Shown piece after piece: positions 47,626 to 57,839 of a stretch of 64,000 bases of DNA. A program made the position numbers and the translations under genes. How positions within the stretch are numbered: the stretch's first letter is position 1; each line of letters opens with the position of its first letter. The stretch is from Sambucus nigra (lineage: Eukaryota > Streptophyta > Magnoliopsida > Dipsacales > Adoxaceae), in the NCBI GenBank assembly GCA_949130495.1, contig OX422211.1:446284219-446348218 (forward strand), given 5' to 3'. A model generated the notes under the pieces. The model saw only the letters and a list, made by a program, of their open reading frames with translations, did not search any database and had not been told where the DNA came from.

Positions 47626-48035
47626 GTTCTCGCCCTTTTACCAACCGGAGTTGATCTGAGTTTGAACTATCATGTCCACTTGCCCTTTTACCAAAATTGG
47701 TCTCAGCCAGTGTCAGCCTCCTAACCAAAGGAGTATCGTGTTCTCGCCCTTTTACCAACCGGAGTTGGTCTGAGTTCGAACTATCATGTCCACCCGCTCT
47801 TTTACCAACCGGAGTTGGTCTGAGCTAGTGTACGCCTCCTAACCAAAGGAGTATGGTTTGTTCTCGCCCTTTTACCAACCGGAGTTGATCTAAGCTTGAA
47901 CTATCATGTCCACTCTCTCTTTTACCAACCGGAGTTGGTCTGAGCTAGTGTACGCCTCCTAACCAAAGGAGTATGGTTTGTTCTCGCCCTTTTACCAACC
48001 GGAGTTGATCTGAGCTCGAACTATCGTGTTGTTTT
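47626..48035. repeat. ~120-bp tandem repeat downstream of Tat2 pol
   Basis: The array is built of two ~55-60-bp halves sharing CTTTTACCAACCGGAGTTGG. CTCGCCCTTTTACCAACC starts near 47634, 47743, 47865 and 47985. Alternate halves end GCCTCCTAACCAAAGGAGTAT. The core is the same as the coding repeat inside pol at 49974-50153. Hypervariable tandem repeats in this region are known for Tat/Ogre elements and can seed satellites. Confidence 0.85.
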
Positions 48036-48155
48036 TACTGCCGAGCAGCGTAGTGTTGCACACTAGTATTCCCCGAAAAACTTTCAATAAAAAGATTGAA
48101 GATGGAGAAATCTCATCGTTTTATTCATATTGATGAAACTGCTTTACATTTTACA

Positions 48156-49439
48156 TCACTGATAATACTTGCGTAGGTGTTCAGCATTCCATGCATTCTT
48201 AAATTCCTCTCCTTCTAGAGTTGCTATTCGGTAAGTTCCTGGTCGAATAACTTCTGTAACTCGGTAAGGTCCATGCCAGTTTGCTTCCAACTTATTGTGC
48301 TTCTGAATGACTCTCTTTAGCACGTAATCTCCTTCTTTTAGGTCGCATTTCTTCACCCTCTTGTTGTAGAACAGAGTTGTTCGTTGTTGATAAGCAGCAT
48401 TCCTAATGGCTGCCTCTTCTCTAACCTCCTCGAGAATGTCCAAATCTAACCTCCTCATCAAATCGTTGACTGGGGAATTGAAATTCAGCACTCTGTGTGT
48501 TGGAAGACCCAACTCGGCAGGTATTACGGCCTCACTTCCAAACGCCAGCATATATGGTGATTCTCCAGTTACTGCTCGGGGAGTTATTCGGTAAGCCCAC
48601 AATACTGACTGTAGCCCATTAATCCAATTAGCTTTAGCCTCACTTAGCCTCTTCTTCAAACCATTTAGTAATGTTCTATTTGTCACTTCAGTCTGTCCAT
48701 TGCTTTGAGGATGGCCTGGTGCTGAATGAACTTTCAAAATGTTTGACTGATGACAATAGGCAGCGAACTCCTCGTTGTCAAATTATGTTCCATGGTCTGT
48801 GATGAAGGCATGAGGGAGACCATATCTACAGATGATGTTCTTCCAAATGAACTGATACACCTTCTCGTATGTCATATCAATAAGGGGCTCAGCTTCTACC
48901 CACTTAGTAAAATAATCCACTGCGACGACGAGGTACTTGAATCTTCCTCGGGTCGTTGGCAGTGGTCCAACCAAATCAATTCCCCACATGGAAAATGGCC
49001 AAGGGGAAGTTATGGGTGTCAAAAATGCCTGTGGAGTTCGTCGGATGGAGGAAAAACGTTGGCATTTATCACATCTCTTAGCATAGGCTATACAATCAGC
49101 CCTCATCGTTGGCCAGTAGTATCCTTGCGTCATCACCCTTTGCAAAAGTGTCCGACCTGCTACATGGGCTCCATAGGACCCTTCATGGATCTCTTCAATC
49201 AATTATTTCACCTCGGAAGGATGTACACATATCTGCAAACCTGCCATAATTCCTCGTCTATACAAAACACCATTAATTAGTACATACCGAGCAGCTTTAA
49301 ACTTCAATTTCTTGGCAGCGAGCTTGTCCTCCGGTAGTTCTCCCTCCTCAATATATACCCTGATGGGATCCATCCAAGATGGTCCTAAATCAAGGGTAAT
49401 AATATTCATCGTCAGGTCTTCATCTATGCTCCGACTTTC
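48156..49439 (-). pseudogene. Tat2 integrase
   Basis: On -, the zinc-binding module shows IHEGSYGAHVAGRTLLQRV, then GYYWPTMRADC and AKRCDKCQRF (H-H-C-C all present). The core shows GIDLVGPLPT, FITDHGT and SNGQTEVTNRTLL, so all three D, D, E residues are kept. The tail KLEANWHGPYRVTEVIRPGT and AEHLRKYYQ ends at the stop at 48156. Two stops interrupt it: TAA at 49203-49205 (before LIEEIHEG) and TAA at 48738-48740 (in GT-x-FDNEEF). Both fit a former CAA. Otherwise it is intact. Confidence 0.92.
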
Positions 49440-50294
49440 TAATACTTCAATTGGTATCGTTCTTCACAGCTCGGTACGAGTAGCTGATGCTAGTCGGGCC
49501 AATGCGTCACCTTGTGCATTCTCCATTCTTGGTATTCTGATCAACTGAATGGCATCAAATTCTGTCAATAACTCCATCACCTTTGCATGATACTTGACCA
49601 TTAATTCTCCCTTAACTGCATATGTTCCCATTATCTGATTCACAATTAATTGAGAATCACTGAATACCATCACTTATTGCGCTTCCATAATCTTTGCTAA
49701 ATTAAGACCTGCTATCATGGCCTCATACTCAGCCTCATTATTAGAGGCTTTGAATTGGAATCGCAAGGCATATTCCATGTCAATCTCGTCTGGGGTGTTC
49801 AAAACAATCCCTGCTCCACAACCTGTTGTGCAAGATGACCCATCTACATATAATCTCCATGTAGGTAACTCGTCTTCAAATTTCTTATCTGACAGAATTC
49901 CTCGGTGAAATATTTGATGTTTCCTTTCATCCTCCCTTGGTATTTCTCGCTCTTCGTCGACCATCTCTTCTCGCCCTTTTACCAACCGGAGTTGGGCTGG
50001 GTTTGAATTTGATGATCCCTCTACATCCACAAGCCCTTTTACCAACCGGGGTTGGTCTGAGCTTATGTCTGTTGATTCTTTAACATCCACTCGCCCTTTT
50101 ACCAACCGGAGTTGGTCTGAGCTTGTGTTTGTTGATCCTGTAACATCCACAGGTTGATCATCGAGCAAATTTTTTTCCTCGGGGGTATCAGGATAAGTAA
50201 ACTCTGCTATAAAATCTGTTATAGCTTGACCTTTTAATGATGATCTGGGTTCATACACAATATCATATTCACCGAGCTCTATTGCCCAATACAT
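49440..50294 (-). pseudogene. Tat2 linker with repeats and second (archaeal-type) RNase H
   Basis: On -, after AIELGEYDIVYEPRSSLKGQ comes a linker with three 20-residue repeats, then the second RNase H. The RNase H shows LYVDGSS, NNEAEYEAMIAGL, VFSDSQLIVNQI and ENAQGDALARL, with all four acidic residues present. Stops are TAA near 49671-49673 (after MEAQ) and TGA at 49464-49466 (TEL-stop-RTIPIEV, a likely former CGA). Extra RNase H domains are typical of the Tat group. Confidence 0.9.
49974..50153 (-). repeat. Coding 60-bp repeat in the Tat2 pol linker
   Basis: Three in-frame copies of a 20-residue unit with the core S-[SN]-x-Q-[LP]-R-L-V-K-G end SSDQLRLVKGR, SSDQPRLVKGL and NPAQLRLVKGR. A single degenerate unit DESQLVKGQV also lies in the protease-RT spacer near 51655-51685. 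The nucleotide core is shared with the non-coding array at 47626-48035. Confidence 0.85.
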
Positions 50295-51754
50295 CAGTCT
50301 CCCTGATTTTTCTGGCTTATGAAGGCTTGTCTCAATGGCATGTCGGTATACACGACGATGGTATAGGCCTGGAAATATGGCCTCATTCTTCTACTTGCCT
50401 CAATTAATGCCAATGCCAATTTTTCCAGCTTTGGGTACCTGATCTCTGCACCTCGGAAAGCCTTACTTGTGTAATAAATTGGCTTCTGGACTCCATTCTC
50501 CATTCTGATCAATGCCGAGCTGACTGCATTCTCTGATACTGCCAGGTACAAGTACAACTTTTCTCCCATTACTGGCCTGAACAACAGTGGAGGTGCTCCC
50601 AAATATTTCTTCAAGTCTTGAAAGGCTTTTTCACATTCATCGTTCCACTCGAAAGTTTTTCGAAGTGTTTTGAAGAATGGAAGGCATCTATCAGTTTATC
50701 GAGATACAAATCTGTTGAGCGCTGCAACTCGTCCTGTAAGACTCTGCACCTCTTTCTTCGTCGTTGGAGATCGCAACCCTAAAAGAGCTTTGATCTTTTC
50801 TGGATTCGCCTCAATGCCTCGCTGGTTGACGATGTACCCGAGGACCATTCCTTCTCGTACTCCAAATGTGCACTTCGTTGGGTTGAGCTTCATTTGGTAT
50901 TTATCCAGTTGATCAAAGGTCTGAGCTAAGTCAACTAGATGATCAACAGCTTTCTTGCTCTTTGTCAGCATATCATCGACATAGACTTCCATATTGCAAC
51001 TTATTTGTTCGGTAAAAACCTTGTTCATCAGCCGCTGGTATGTCGCTCTTGCATTTTTCAAACCAAAAGGCATAACATTATAACAATAAGTTCCCCTAGG
51101 GGTAATAAAAGAAGTACTTTCCTTGTCTTCAGGTTTCATTTTGATCTGATTGTAGCCAGAGTAAGCATCCATGAAGCTGAGCAGCTCGTGTCCCGAGGTA
51201 TATTCCACTAGTTGATCAATTCTGGGCAATGGAAAGTGATCCTTTGGGCATGCCTTGTTGAGATCGGTGAAATCAACACACATTCTCCATTTATTGTTTT
51301 TCTTCTTTACCATCACCACATTTGCTAACCAGTCCGGATATTTTACATCTTCAATGAATTGGGCTTTCTGGAGCTTCTCGACCTCCTCTTGTATAGCTTG
51401 ATTCTTCTCGGGACTAAATACTCTTCTCCTCTGCTTTACAGGCTTGATCTCCTTATTCACATTGAGCTCATGACATAAGAAGTTTGGATCTATTCCAGGC
51501 ATGTCTTCATGACTCCATGCAAAAGTTTTCTTTCTGTTTCTCAAAAAAGTTATCAACCCCTGTTTTATTGAAGCATCCAACGTTGAACCTATCTGTGTTA
51601 TTCGTTCAGGGTGCTCGTCGTCCAGAATAACATTTTCTGTAGATTCCACCACCTGTCCTTTTACAAGTTGGGATTCATCTCTGGGATCCAGTGTTTCAAT
51701 TTCTGTACCTTCATCCACTTGGTAGGTAGTAGTCTTTTTTCCTTGACTCTTCAA
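50295..51754 (-). pseudogene. Tat2 reverse transcriptase and first RNase H
   Basis: 352 codons without a stop (50696-51754) contain YPDWLANVVMVKKKNNKW, CVDFTDLNKACPKDHFPLP, SFMDAYSGYNQIKMKPEDKE, NVMPFGLKNARATYQR and the catalytic box MEVYVDDML. RFVSR follows, one stop, then RNase H (FFKTLRKTFEW, KLYLYLAVSENAVSSALI, IYYTSKAFRGAEIRYPKLE). A one-base loss near 50310-50330 shifts the frame just before SGRLMYWAIELGEYD. Nearly functional in appearance. Confidence 0.93.
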
Positions 51755-52200
51755 GCTCCTCTTGCTCGGCAGATGAATAATAGCATTCCCGAGCTACTTT
51801 TTGATCACCTTTCACAACTCCTACTCCAAAATTTATTGGGAATTTTAAACACTGATGTACTGTAAATGGAACTGCTTCGAACTTCTTCAAACCAACTCTT
51901 CCCATGATGATGTTGTAAGCTGATTGCACATTCTTATCCATCACAAAGAAGCGTATTCTTTCTGTTCGACAAGCGGCCAAGTTCCAATGAATATATCCAA
52001 CTTGATCGTCCCAAGTGGAAAAACTTTCTCGCCAGCAAAACCCAGGAGAGGTCTGTGATAAGGTTCCAATTGGGATAATTTTAAATTTAAACTGTCAAAA
52101 CATGAGTAGAACATGATGTCTGCCGAACTACCATTATCTACCAGAACCCTTGAAATCACTACTTCTTTCATCCTCATTTTGATGACCAAAGGGTCGTCGT
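51755..52200 (-). pseudogene. Tat2 protease
   Basis: VLVDNGSSADIMFYSCFDSL carries the aspartic protease site as D-N-G-S-S, a variant common in plant Tat elements. It is followed by YHRPLLGFAGEKVFPLGTI. Frameshifts occur at both ends: near 52195 (gag side), near 51965 (GT-WPL to AACRTERIRFFVMD) and near 51745-51760 into the reverse transcriptase frame. The enzyme would mature Gag-Pol. Confidence 0.82.
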
Positions 52201-54123
52201 GAGGGTAAAGAAACCTGCCAGGTCGTTTTTTGAAAAACCAATGACCAACTTCTCCTTGTTCACCTTTCTCGGGCGATCCTCCTCAGCTAAATTTATTCGT
52301 TGAATATATGAGCAAGCCTGAGCCTCACCGAGGTAAGCTTTTCTTTTTGCAGTAAGATCTCCTCCTCCTGCATCTCCGCCTGTAATAACATTACAATCAA
52401 ATGTTCCAAAACGTATCGAAAATACCTCACGTTCTGGTTGCCTTGGCCTTTTGGGAAGATCAGGGTCATCCTCTGTATCATCTTCATGATTTCTCTTCTT
52501 CTTCTCCTCTGCTCGACGAGGAGATCTAGACCTCTCTCTGGTTCGGTCATTGTTTCTTTTTTCACCTCCCCGATCAACATACTTTGTTAGCTTTCCTCGT
52601 CGGATGAGTGTTTCAATCTCGTTCTGAAGAGCTATGCAATTTTTTGTCATATGGACATGATCCTTGTGGAATTCGCAATACTTTTCCCTATTCCTCATAT
52701 CAGGGTCCGACTTCATTTTTTTTGGCCACCTTACTTCCTCGTTATTCTTGTTTTCTTCCAAGACATGATTGATACCCATTTTCAAAGGAGTATAATTATC
52801 GAATTTCTTCAGGACCTCCCATGATGACTTATTATTTTTGGAATGCTTGTCACTGCAATTGCCCTTATGCTCTTTCTTCTTAGATTTGTCGACTTCCACC
52901 TTGGTTTCTTTATCCATATTCTTCTTCGCAGCCATAGCCTCCTCGGCATTCATGATTTTGGCCGCTTTTGCCATCAATTATGACATAGTTGTAGGTGGAT
53001 ATTTGGCCAAAGTGTAATACAACTTGTTAGGCAACAACCCACTCATCAAGGCGGTGATTGCTGTCTTTTCTTCATAATCTATGACTTCCAGCTTCTCGTT
53101 ATTGAAACGAGTTATGTAATCTCTAGTACTCTCACCAGATTTTTGTCTAACACTTAACAAGTGTGCTACCCGTTTTACTGGCTTTGCTCCAAAATAGAAA
53201 TTGCTGATGAACAACTCGGCCAACTGAAAGAAAGTTGAAATCTTACCCCGAGGAAGATTGTTGTACCATATCTGGGCAGATCCAGTAAGAGTTCCTGAGA
53301 ATGCTCTGCATCTCATCTCGTCGGGGACAGCATAGATGTCGGCAGCAGCTTGATATTGCTCTATGTGAAGAACATGATCTGTCTTTCCATCGTATTTGGG
53401 GGTCACCACAGGAGCTTTAAATTTTGACGGTGTAGGAAAATCCACAATGGCCTGGACAAAAGGTGTCCCTTGAAAAAAAGTTCGTTGTAGGGGATTCTTC
53501 GCCTTAGCCATTTCTCCCAATCTATCCTCCAACCGCTGAAGGGACCCTTTCCACGCATCATTTCCTTCCTCGGGCTAATTAGTTCGAGCAATTGATTGTT
53601 CTGAAGTAGCCTCCTGAGATCTATCTTGACGAGCAACTGGTCGTGATTGTGCTGATCCTTCTCTTAGATCTGATGGTTGTCGAAAACTCCTCGACATGGT
53701 CTTAGGTGGACTCCTATTCCTCCTAGGGCCTAATCGATTGAAAGGAGACACCCTGCTCAATCTTTCTAAAGCACTGGGTCTCTCTGAAGAGAGAGTGATA
53801 CGTTGATCAGTATCTGTATCCCGTATTGACGAAGTTTGCCCAGGTTGATAAGAGAAATCATCAGATTCTTCATTACGATACGCTTCTGTACGCCTGGATC
53901 GTGAAGAAAGTAAATAAGTTTGCCTCTGACCACTTTGATGTCCCGAATGTGCAGGTGCACCGCCATGAAGGGTTTGTATGAGTTGCCGCATTGTTTCTTG
54001 CATGGCGGTTTGTCCTTGAGCCAGATTCGTCATAATTCCTACCAGATCTAGAGGTGCAGAAGGATTTGGAAGATTTCCAGCATTTCCAGCGTTTCGATTG
54101 CTGGATTCCGGATTATGTGCCAT
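52178..54123 (-). pseudogene. Tat2 gag
   Basis: One frame from MAHNPESSNRNAGN (54123) to the protease boundary, about 648 codons, broken by TAG at about 53575 and TAA at about 52978, both fitting former CAG/CAA codons. The central capsid-like part has FTTPSKF-like PTPSKFKAPVVTPKYDGKTD, AFSGTLTGSAQIWYNNLPRG and SVRQKSGESTRDYITRFNNE. The knuckle reads CEFHKDHVHMTKNC with the usual G-H changed to V-H. An arginine-rich stretch (RTRERSRSPRRAEEKKK) follows. Confidence 0.9.
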
Positions 54124-54165
54124 TGATGATGAAAGATTTTTGGTGAAAAACGATAATAACAGTCG

Positions 54166-54184
54166 TTTCCCACAGACGGCGCCA
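54166..54184 (-). other. Tat2 primer-binding region
   Basis: On -, TGGCGCCGTCTGTGGGAAA lies three bases after the 5' LTR end. The first nine bases match the 3' end complement of plant tRNA-Asp; the remainder is the form often seen in plant Tat elements. The tRNA assignment is tentative. Confidence 0.75.
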
Positions 54185-54187
54185 ATC

Positions 54188-54776
54188 TGTTGATGTAAAA
54201 AATTAGATTGCTTCTAATTATTTAATCACAGATAAATATAAATGAGACAAAGAATTTTAAAGTAGTTCAGCCTTATAAGAATGTCCTACGCCCACTGTTT
54301 CTGTTATTGCCAAGTGTTTTGGAGTTCTCGATGTGTAATTCTATCAAGAAAATCCGGTCCCCTTCAATGAGGGTGATACAATGTATTTATAGCCCTTAGG
54401 CTGTCATGTGAAAGGGTGATACATTAAATGATACACATATGAAAGGATGATACATTTAATGCCCTTTAAGCGTGTGCGTCAATGATAAGCATTCAATGAA
54501 TAGTTGAATTGTTAATTATCTGGCAATCAATGATGTGGCCGAGATGCAGCTCGGACCGCCTTAGTTGCTCGTCGTTCAGGAGTTCCTCGGAGCGCTGGAG
54601 TTCCTCAGAGCGCATGAGTTGGTCGGAGTGCATGAGTTGGTCGGAGTGCACTTGCTGCTCGAAGTGAGTATGACTTGGTCGGGGAAATAAACCTCCTCGT
54701 TGCTATTGTGCCACGTAGATCGGCACATGTCTTCTTCTGATTCGTCTATATCAGCATATTAATTTTGGTATCAACA
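54188..54776 (-). repeat. Tat2 5' LTR
   Basis: On - it begins TGTTGATACC and ends CATCAACA, 589 bp, with 6-bp inverted ends. The TATA box TATAAATA is at 54384-54391. The U3 half has a ~20-bp minisatellite (GAGTTGGTCGGAGTGCAT and relatives, + 54580-54660). Flanked by CACTT at 54777-54781. Confidence 0.9.
54580..54662. repeat. ~20-bp minisatellite in Tat2 5' LTR U3
   Basis: On +, GAGTTCCTCGGAGCGCTG, GAGTTCCTCAGAGCGCAT and GAGTTGGTCGGAGTGCAT (twice) stand in tandem, followed by a partial unit. Absent from the other Tat2 LTR. Confidence 0.75.
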
Positions 54777-54781
54777 CACTT

Positions 54782-55450
54782 AAAACATGAACTTTTGAAC
54801 TTAGAAATTTCTCTCTCAAAATTTTCTCTCAAAAAGGTGTTTAGAAAATGTCAAAAGTTGGTTTTTCAAACATGGTTCCCGCACATACAACTTCTGTCAA
54901 GAGTTAATGGGTAAAAGTAAGTGGGAACATGGGAAAAACTGATTAAAACTGCCAAAAAATTTCCCGCCAGAAATCTAGTTCGAACAAGATTTTCGTTCGA
55001 ACGAAGTCTCCTCCGAACAACACTTCTAACGAAGTTCCAGAGGCAAATGGGAAAAATTCGTTGGCAAACTCGTTTGAACGACAATATCAAACGAAGTTCC
55101 AGAATGCTTAAACTTCGATTTTTAGCCCAGAAACTTTATTTTAAAGTTTTAAAGTAACCTTCTGAAAATAAACATCAGTTTAAAATAAAATTACACCCAA
55201 TAAACATTGTTCCAAACTCGTACATATATGTGCAATGCATTCATACCTTAGGAGGAAATGGAACAAATTTGGTGATGGAGGAACAAGGCACAATAAACAC
55301 GGCATATGATGAATCTTTATAATCTTGACCGCTACGTCTTTAACTAACACGTCATAGGCTTGGATGGATACACTTGAACACTATCCTATGACTTAAATGT
55401 TTTTACCCGGAATTGAGCCAACACTACATTAAGACTTAATCGGAGACTTG
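54782..55450 (-). repeat. Copia LTR, U3 side
   Basis: Continues the copia LTR beyond Tat2. It contains several GTTCGAAC-type words, the best being TTCGTTCGAACGAA at 54992-55005. No gene. The outer end is placed near 55450 because Ogre RNase H (KYLLEKP) resumes at about 55465. Confidence 0.55.
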
Positions 55451-55454
55451 TGTC

Positions 55455-56200
55455 CTTAAAGAATCTCATAAATACCTGTTAGAAAAGCCTTCCTTATCCA
55501 GTCGCATGGCTAGTTGGTTGATGTTACTTGTCGAATTCGACATCATATATGTCACTCAGAAGGTTATGAAAGGAAGAGCCATTTTTAACTACCTTGTCGA
55601 CAATCCCATGGGAGAAGGCGATGTATAAATTTTTGAGTTCCCAGATGAAGATATTCTTTACCCATATCATGAAGAGCTCAAATGGTATATGTTTATTAAC
55701 GTAGTTTCTAATACGAATGGATATGGTATACGGATATTTTGAATCGCCCCCGATGATTCTCATACTCCTATTGCCATCAAATTAGACTCCCCTTGCACCA
55801 ATAACATGACAGAATATGAAGCATGCACTGTTGGTCTTAATATTTCCCTAGAAAGAGGAATCAGATGCATTGATGTCCAGGGAGATTCATCCCTCATCAT
55901 AGGTCAAGTCCTTAAAAAGTGGAAAGATAAAGATGATAAAATCCTACCCTTTCACACTCACCTTGAAGAGCTTGCCTCCCAATTTAAGGGTATTACCTTC
56001 CATTATCTTACCCTCTCAAGAAACAACGTTTCTGATGCATTAGAAACCTTAGCCTCCATGGTCGATATGCCCAAAGTAATATTAATGGCTCCTCTTCTTG
56101 TCCAAAAGAAATATGTACCCACTCACTACTACCACATCGAGCTCACAATAGAAAATGACCCAGACATGGTTGGACTATGGTGTTATAATATTTAATGCCT
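55455..56200 (+). pseudogene. O RNase H end and second RNase H
   Basis: KYLLEKPSLSSRMASWLMLL, EFDIIYVTQKVMKGRAIFN and VDNPMGEGD complete the first RNase H after the copia interruption. The second RNase H follows with an open run of 129 codons (55806-56195): MTEYEACTVGLNISLERGI, DVQGDSSLIIGQV and LSRNNVSDALETLASM. The E and D positions are kept. The first D (usually Y-x-D-G) reads MFINVVSN. It joins the piece ending at 41370. Confidence 0.8.
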
Positions 56201-57420
56201 CTTCGAGCATTGTAAATATCCCTAGGATGCTAATAAGAAAGATTGTGTAAGCCTTCGCAGGCTTATTTCTCAGTACATCATCAGCGACAAAGCACTCTTA
56301 AAGAGAAATATCAACAGAACCAATTTACAAAGCATAACATGGGCTAGGGTCGAAGATGTGATGAAGAAAATCCATAGCAAAGAATGTGTACCTCATATAA
56401 ATGGTCATATACATATTAAAAAATCATTAATTAGGAATATTACTAGACCACCGTGGTTTAAGACTGCACCGCTTATGTCAGAAGATAACTGAAATGCCAA
56501 TAGTCTGCTAATATTTAGCACTTGCCTATCGCGAGTTGTACAACATGACATCACCCTAGACCTTATCAACTCAGGGCATTGACATCATTGGGAACGTCAC
56601 TGCCAAAGCATAAAATGGTAACGAATTCATCCTGGTCACCGCTGATTATTTCACCAAATCGGTGGAAGTCGAATCATATGTAGTATTGAATGCAAATAAA
56701 GTGGCCAAGTTCATCAGAAAGAACATCATCTTCCATTACGGAGTTACTTATGAGTTAGTGTTAGATAATGGGCTCCATTTTGAAGATAAAGTCATAAAAG
56801 TAAGTGATGAGTATGGGATCCAAAGGCATAAGTTCGTATCTTACAGACCGCAAACCAATAGGGTTGTCAAAGCTGCTAACTAAAGCCTTAACTCCATAAT
56901 CAGTAAAATAAATAAAAGTTGTAGAGATTGGGTAGATCGGATCACATATGACCTATAGGTATATTGCACCTCTATTAGAATATCCACTAGAGCTATACCC
57001 TACCCCCTGGTATATGGCATGGAGGCAGTCTTACCTATCGAACTCAAAACTCCCTCTCTATAGGTCATGCTCGAAAGTCAGGTCGGCAAATTCAATTGGA
57101 AACAAAGTCGCTACGACGAAGTCCACTCTTAGATTAAAGAATAGTAAAGGCTCTATATCATATATAAGGGTACCTCTGCTTCATTGCGCGATCATTCAAT
57201 AAGAAAGTCAAATACTACGGTGTGAAAGAAGGAGAACTCGATCTTAAAGAAATTATAAAACCCATCTAGGACCCAAGAGGAAAAATTGAACCTAAATGGA
57301 GTGGGCATTATATCGTGACGAAGATTCTATCAGGTAGATGAGAGGAGAGGATGTAACTATTAAATTTAGACCGTCTTAAGAAATTCTATCCCTAGTCCAA
57401 CTCTCATCGTGCTACGACTC
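56201..57420 (+). pseudogene. O integrase
   Basis: A weak zinc module (HSKECVPHINGHIHIKK) leads to the core, with GIDIIGNVTAKA, FILVTADYFTKSVEVES and LVLDNGLHFEDKVIK. The second aspartate is kept. The E region reads YRPQTNRVVKAAN, so the glutamate is lost. Then come YGMEAVLPIEL in shifted frames and a tail resembling 'F-P-N-GVGIIS'. Stops from 56881 on. Ends near 57400, where Ogre-type pol usually stops. Confidence 0.78.
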
Positions 57421-57839
57421 TTCTCATATCCCGTCCATTTTTAAAATAAATCCCCTTCTCTCTTTTTAAAACTACGTAAGGACCTGATATTCTCAAAATC
57501 ACCTTTCAAAGAAGAAAACTTAGAATTTCTTTTTATACCACACGGAGGTACATAGGCAACTCATAAAGTCACTTTGGGCACGGTCCTTTCTTTGTCAAGA
57601 AATGTTATTATCTTCTCTTGTCGAGAACACTAGTCTCTCTCTAGTCATTTTATTTAAAAAAATGGATTATGTATACCTTAGCGATCAGTATAGATAATTA
57701 AAATAAAAAGAAGATTCTTCAAAAGGCAAAAAAAATATGTCAAAAAAATCATTGCATTTATTACAAAACACGATGATTTCATAAAGTATAAAAATACCTT
57801 CATAACCTTGCCAACCCCACGGCCTGGCCTACCCACACA
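57421..57839. other. O spacer between convergent genes
   Basis: Contains AACTACGTAAGGACCTGAT and ACATAGGCAACT (57470-57562), words usual just after pol in plant Ogre/Tat elements. Otherwise AT-rich; no gene. Confidence 0.4.

Larger units (their letters stand above)
42715..54776 (-). mobile_element. Tat2: comparatively young Tat-lineage Ty3/gypsy element with an antisense gene
   Basis: On -: 5' LTR (54776-54188), primer region TGGCGCCGTCTGTGGG, gag, protease, reverse transcriptase, RNase H, linker repeats, second RNase H and integrase (to 48156). A tandem-repeat spacer follows, then a convergent antisense gene on + (43352-47033), a purine tract and the 3' LTR (to 42715). The 5-bp duplication CACTT is intact. 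Catalytic residues of all pol domains are visible; only about nine stops and four or five frameshifts disable it. At 12.1 kb it is of usual Tat size. Confidence 0.93.
41371..55450 (-). mobile_element. SIRE-like Ty1/copia fragment (5' LTR plus start of gag), split by Tat2
   Basis: On -, it comprises an LTR (from ~55450 down to 54782, then 42714 down to 41843), a primer site at 41830-41840 and a gag N-terminus at 41374-41787. Polymerase genes and the 3' LTR are missing, so it is a truncated copy. The LTR is about 1.5 kb once Tat2 is removed. The duplication CACTT marks where Tat2 entered. The outer border near 55450 is approximate; no copia target duplication could be found. Confidence 0.65.

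Noticed and set aside
47626..48035. Regular repeats with spacers, resembling a CRISPR array
   Set aside because: Eukaryotic retroelement context. Repeats are imperfect, the 'spacers' are themselves repeated, and the unit is also coding in pol.
49717..49908. Open frames on + beneath Tat2 pol (also 48750-49280, 50939-51211)
   Set aside because: Shadows of the well-supported pol gene on -.
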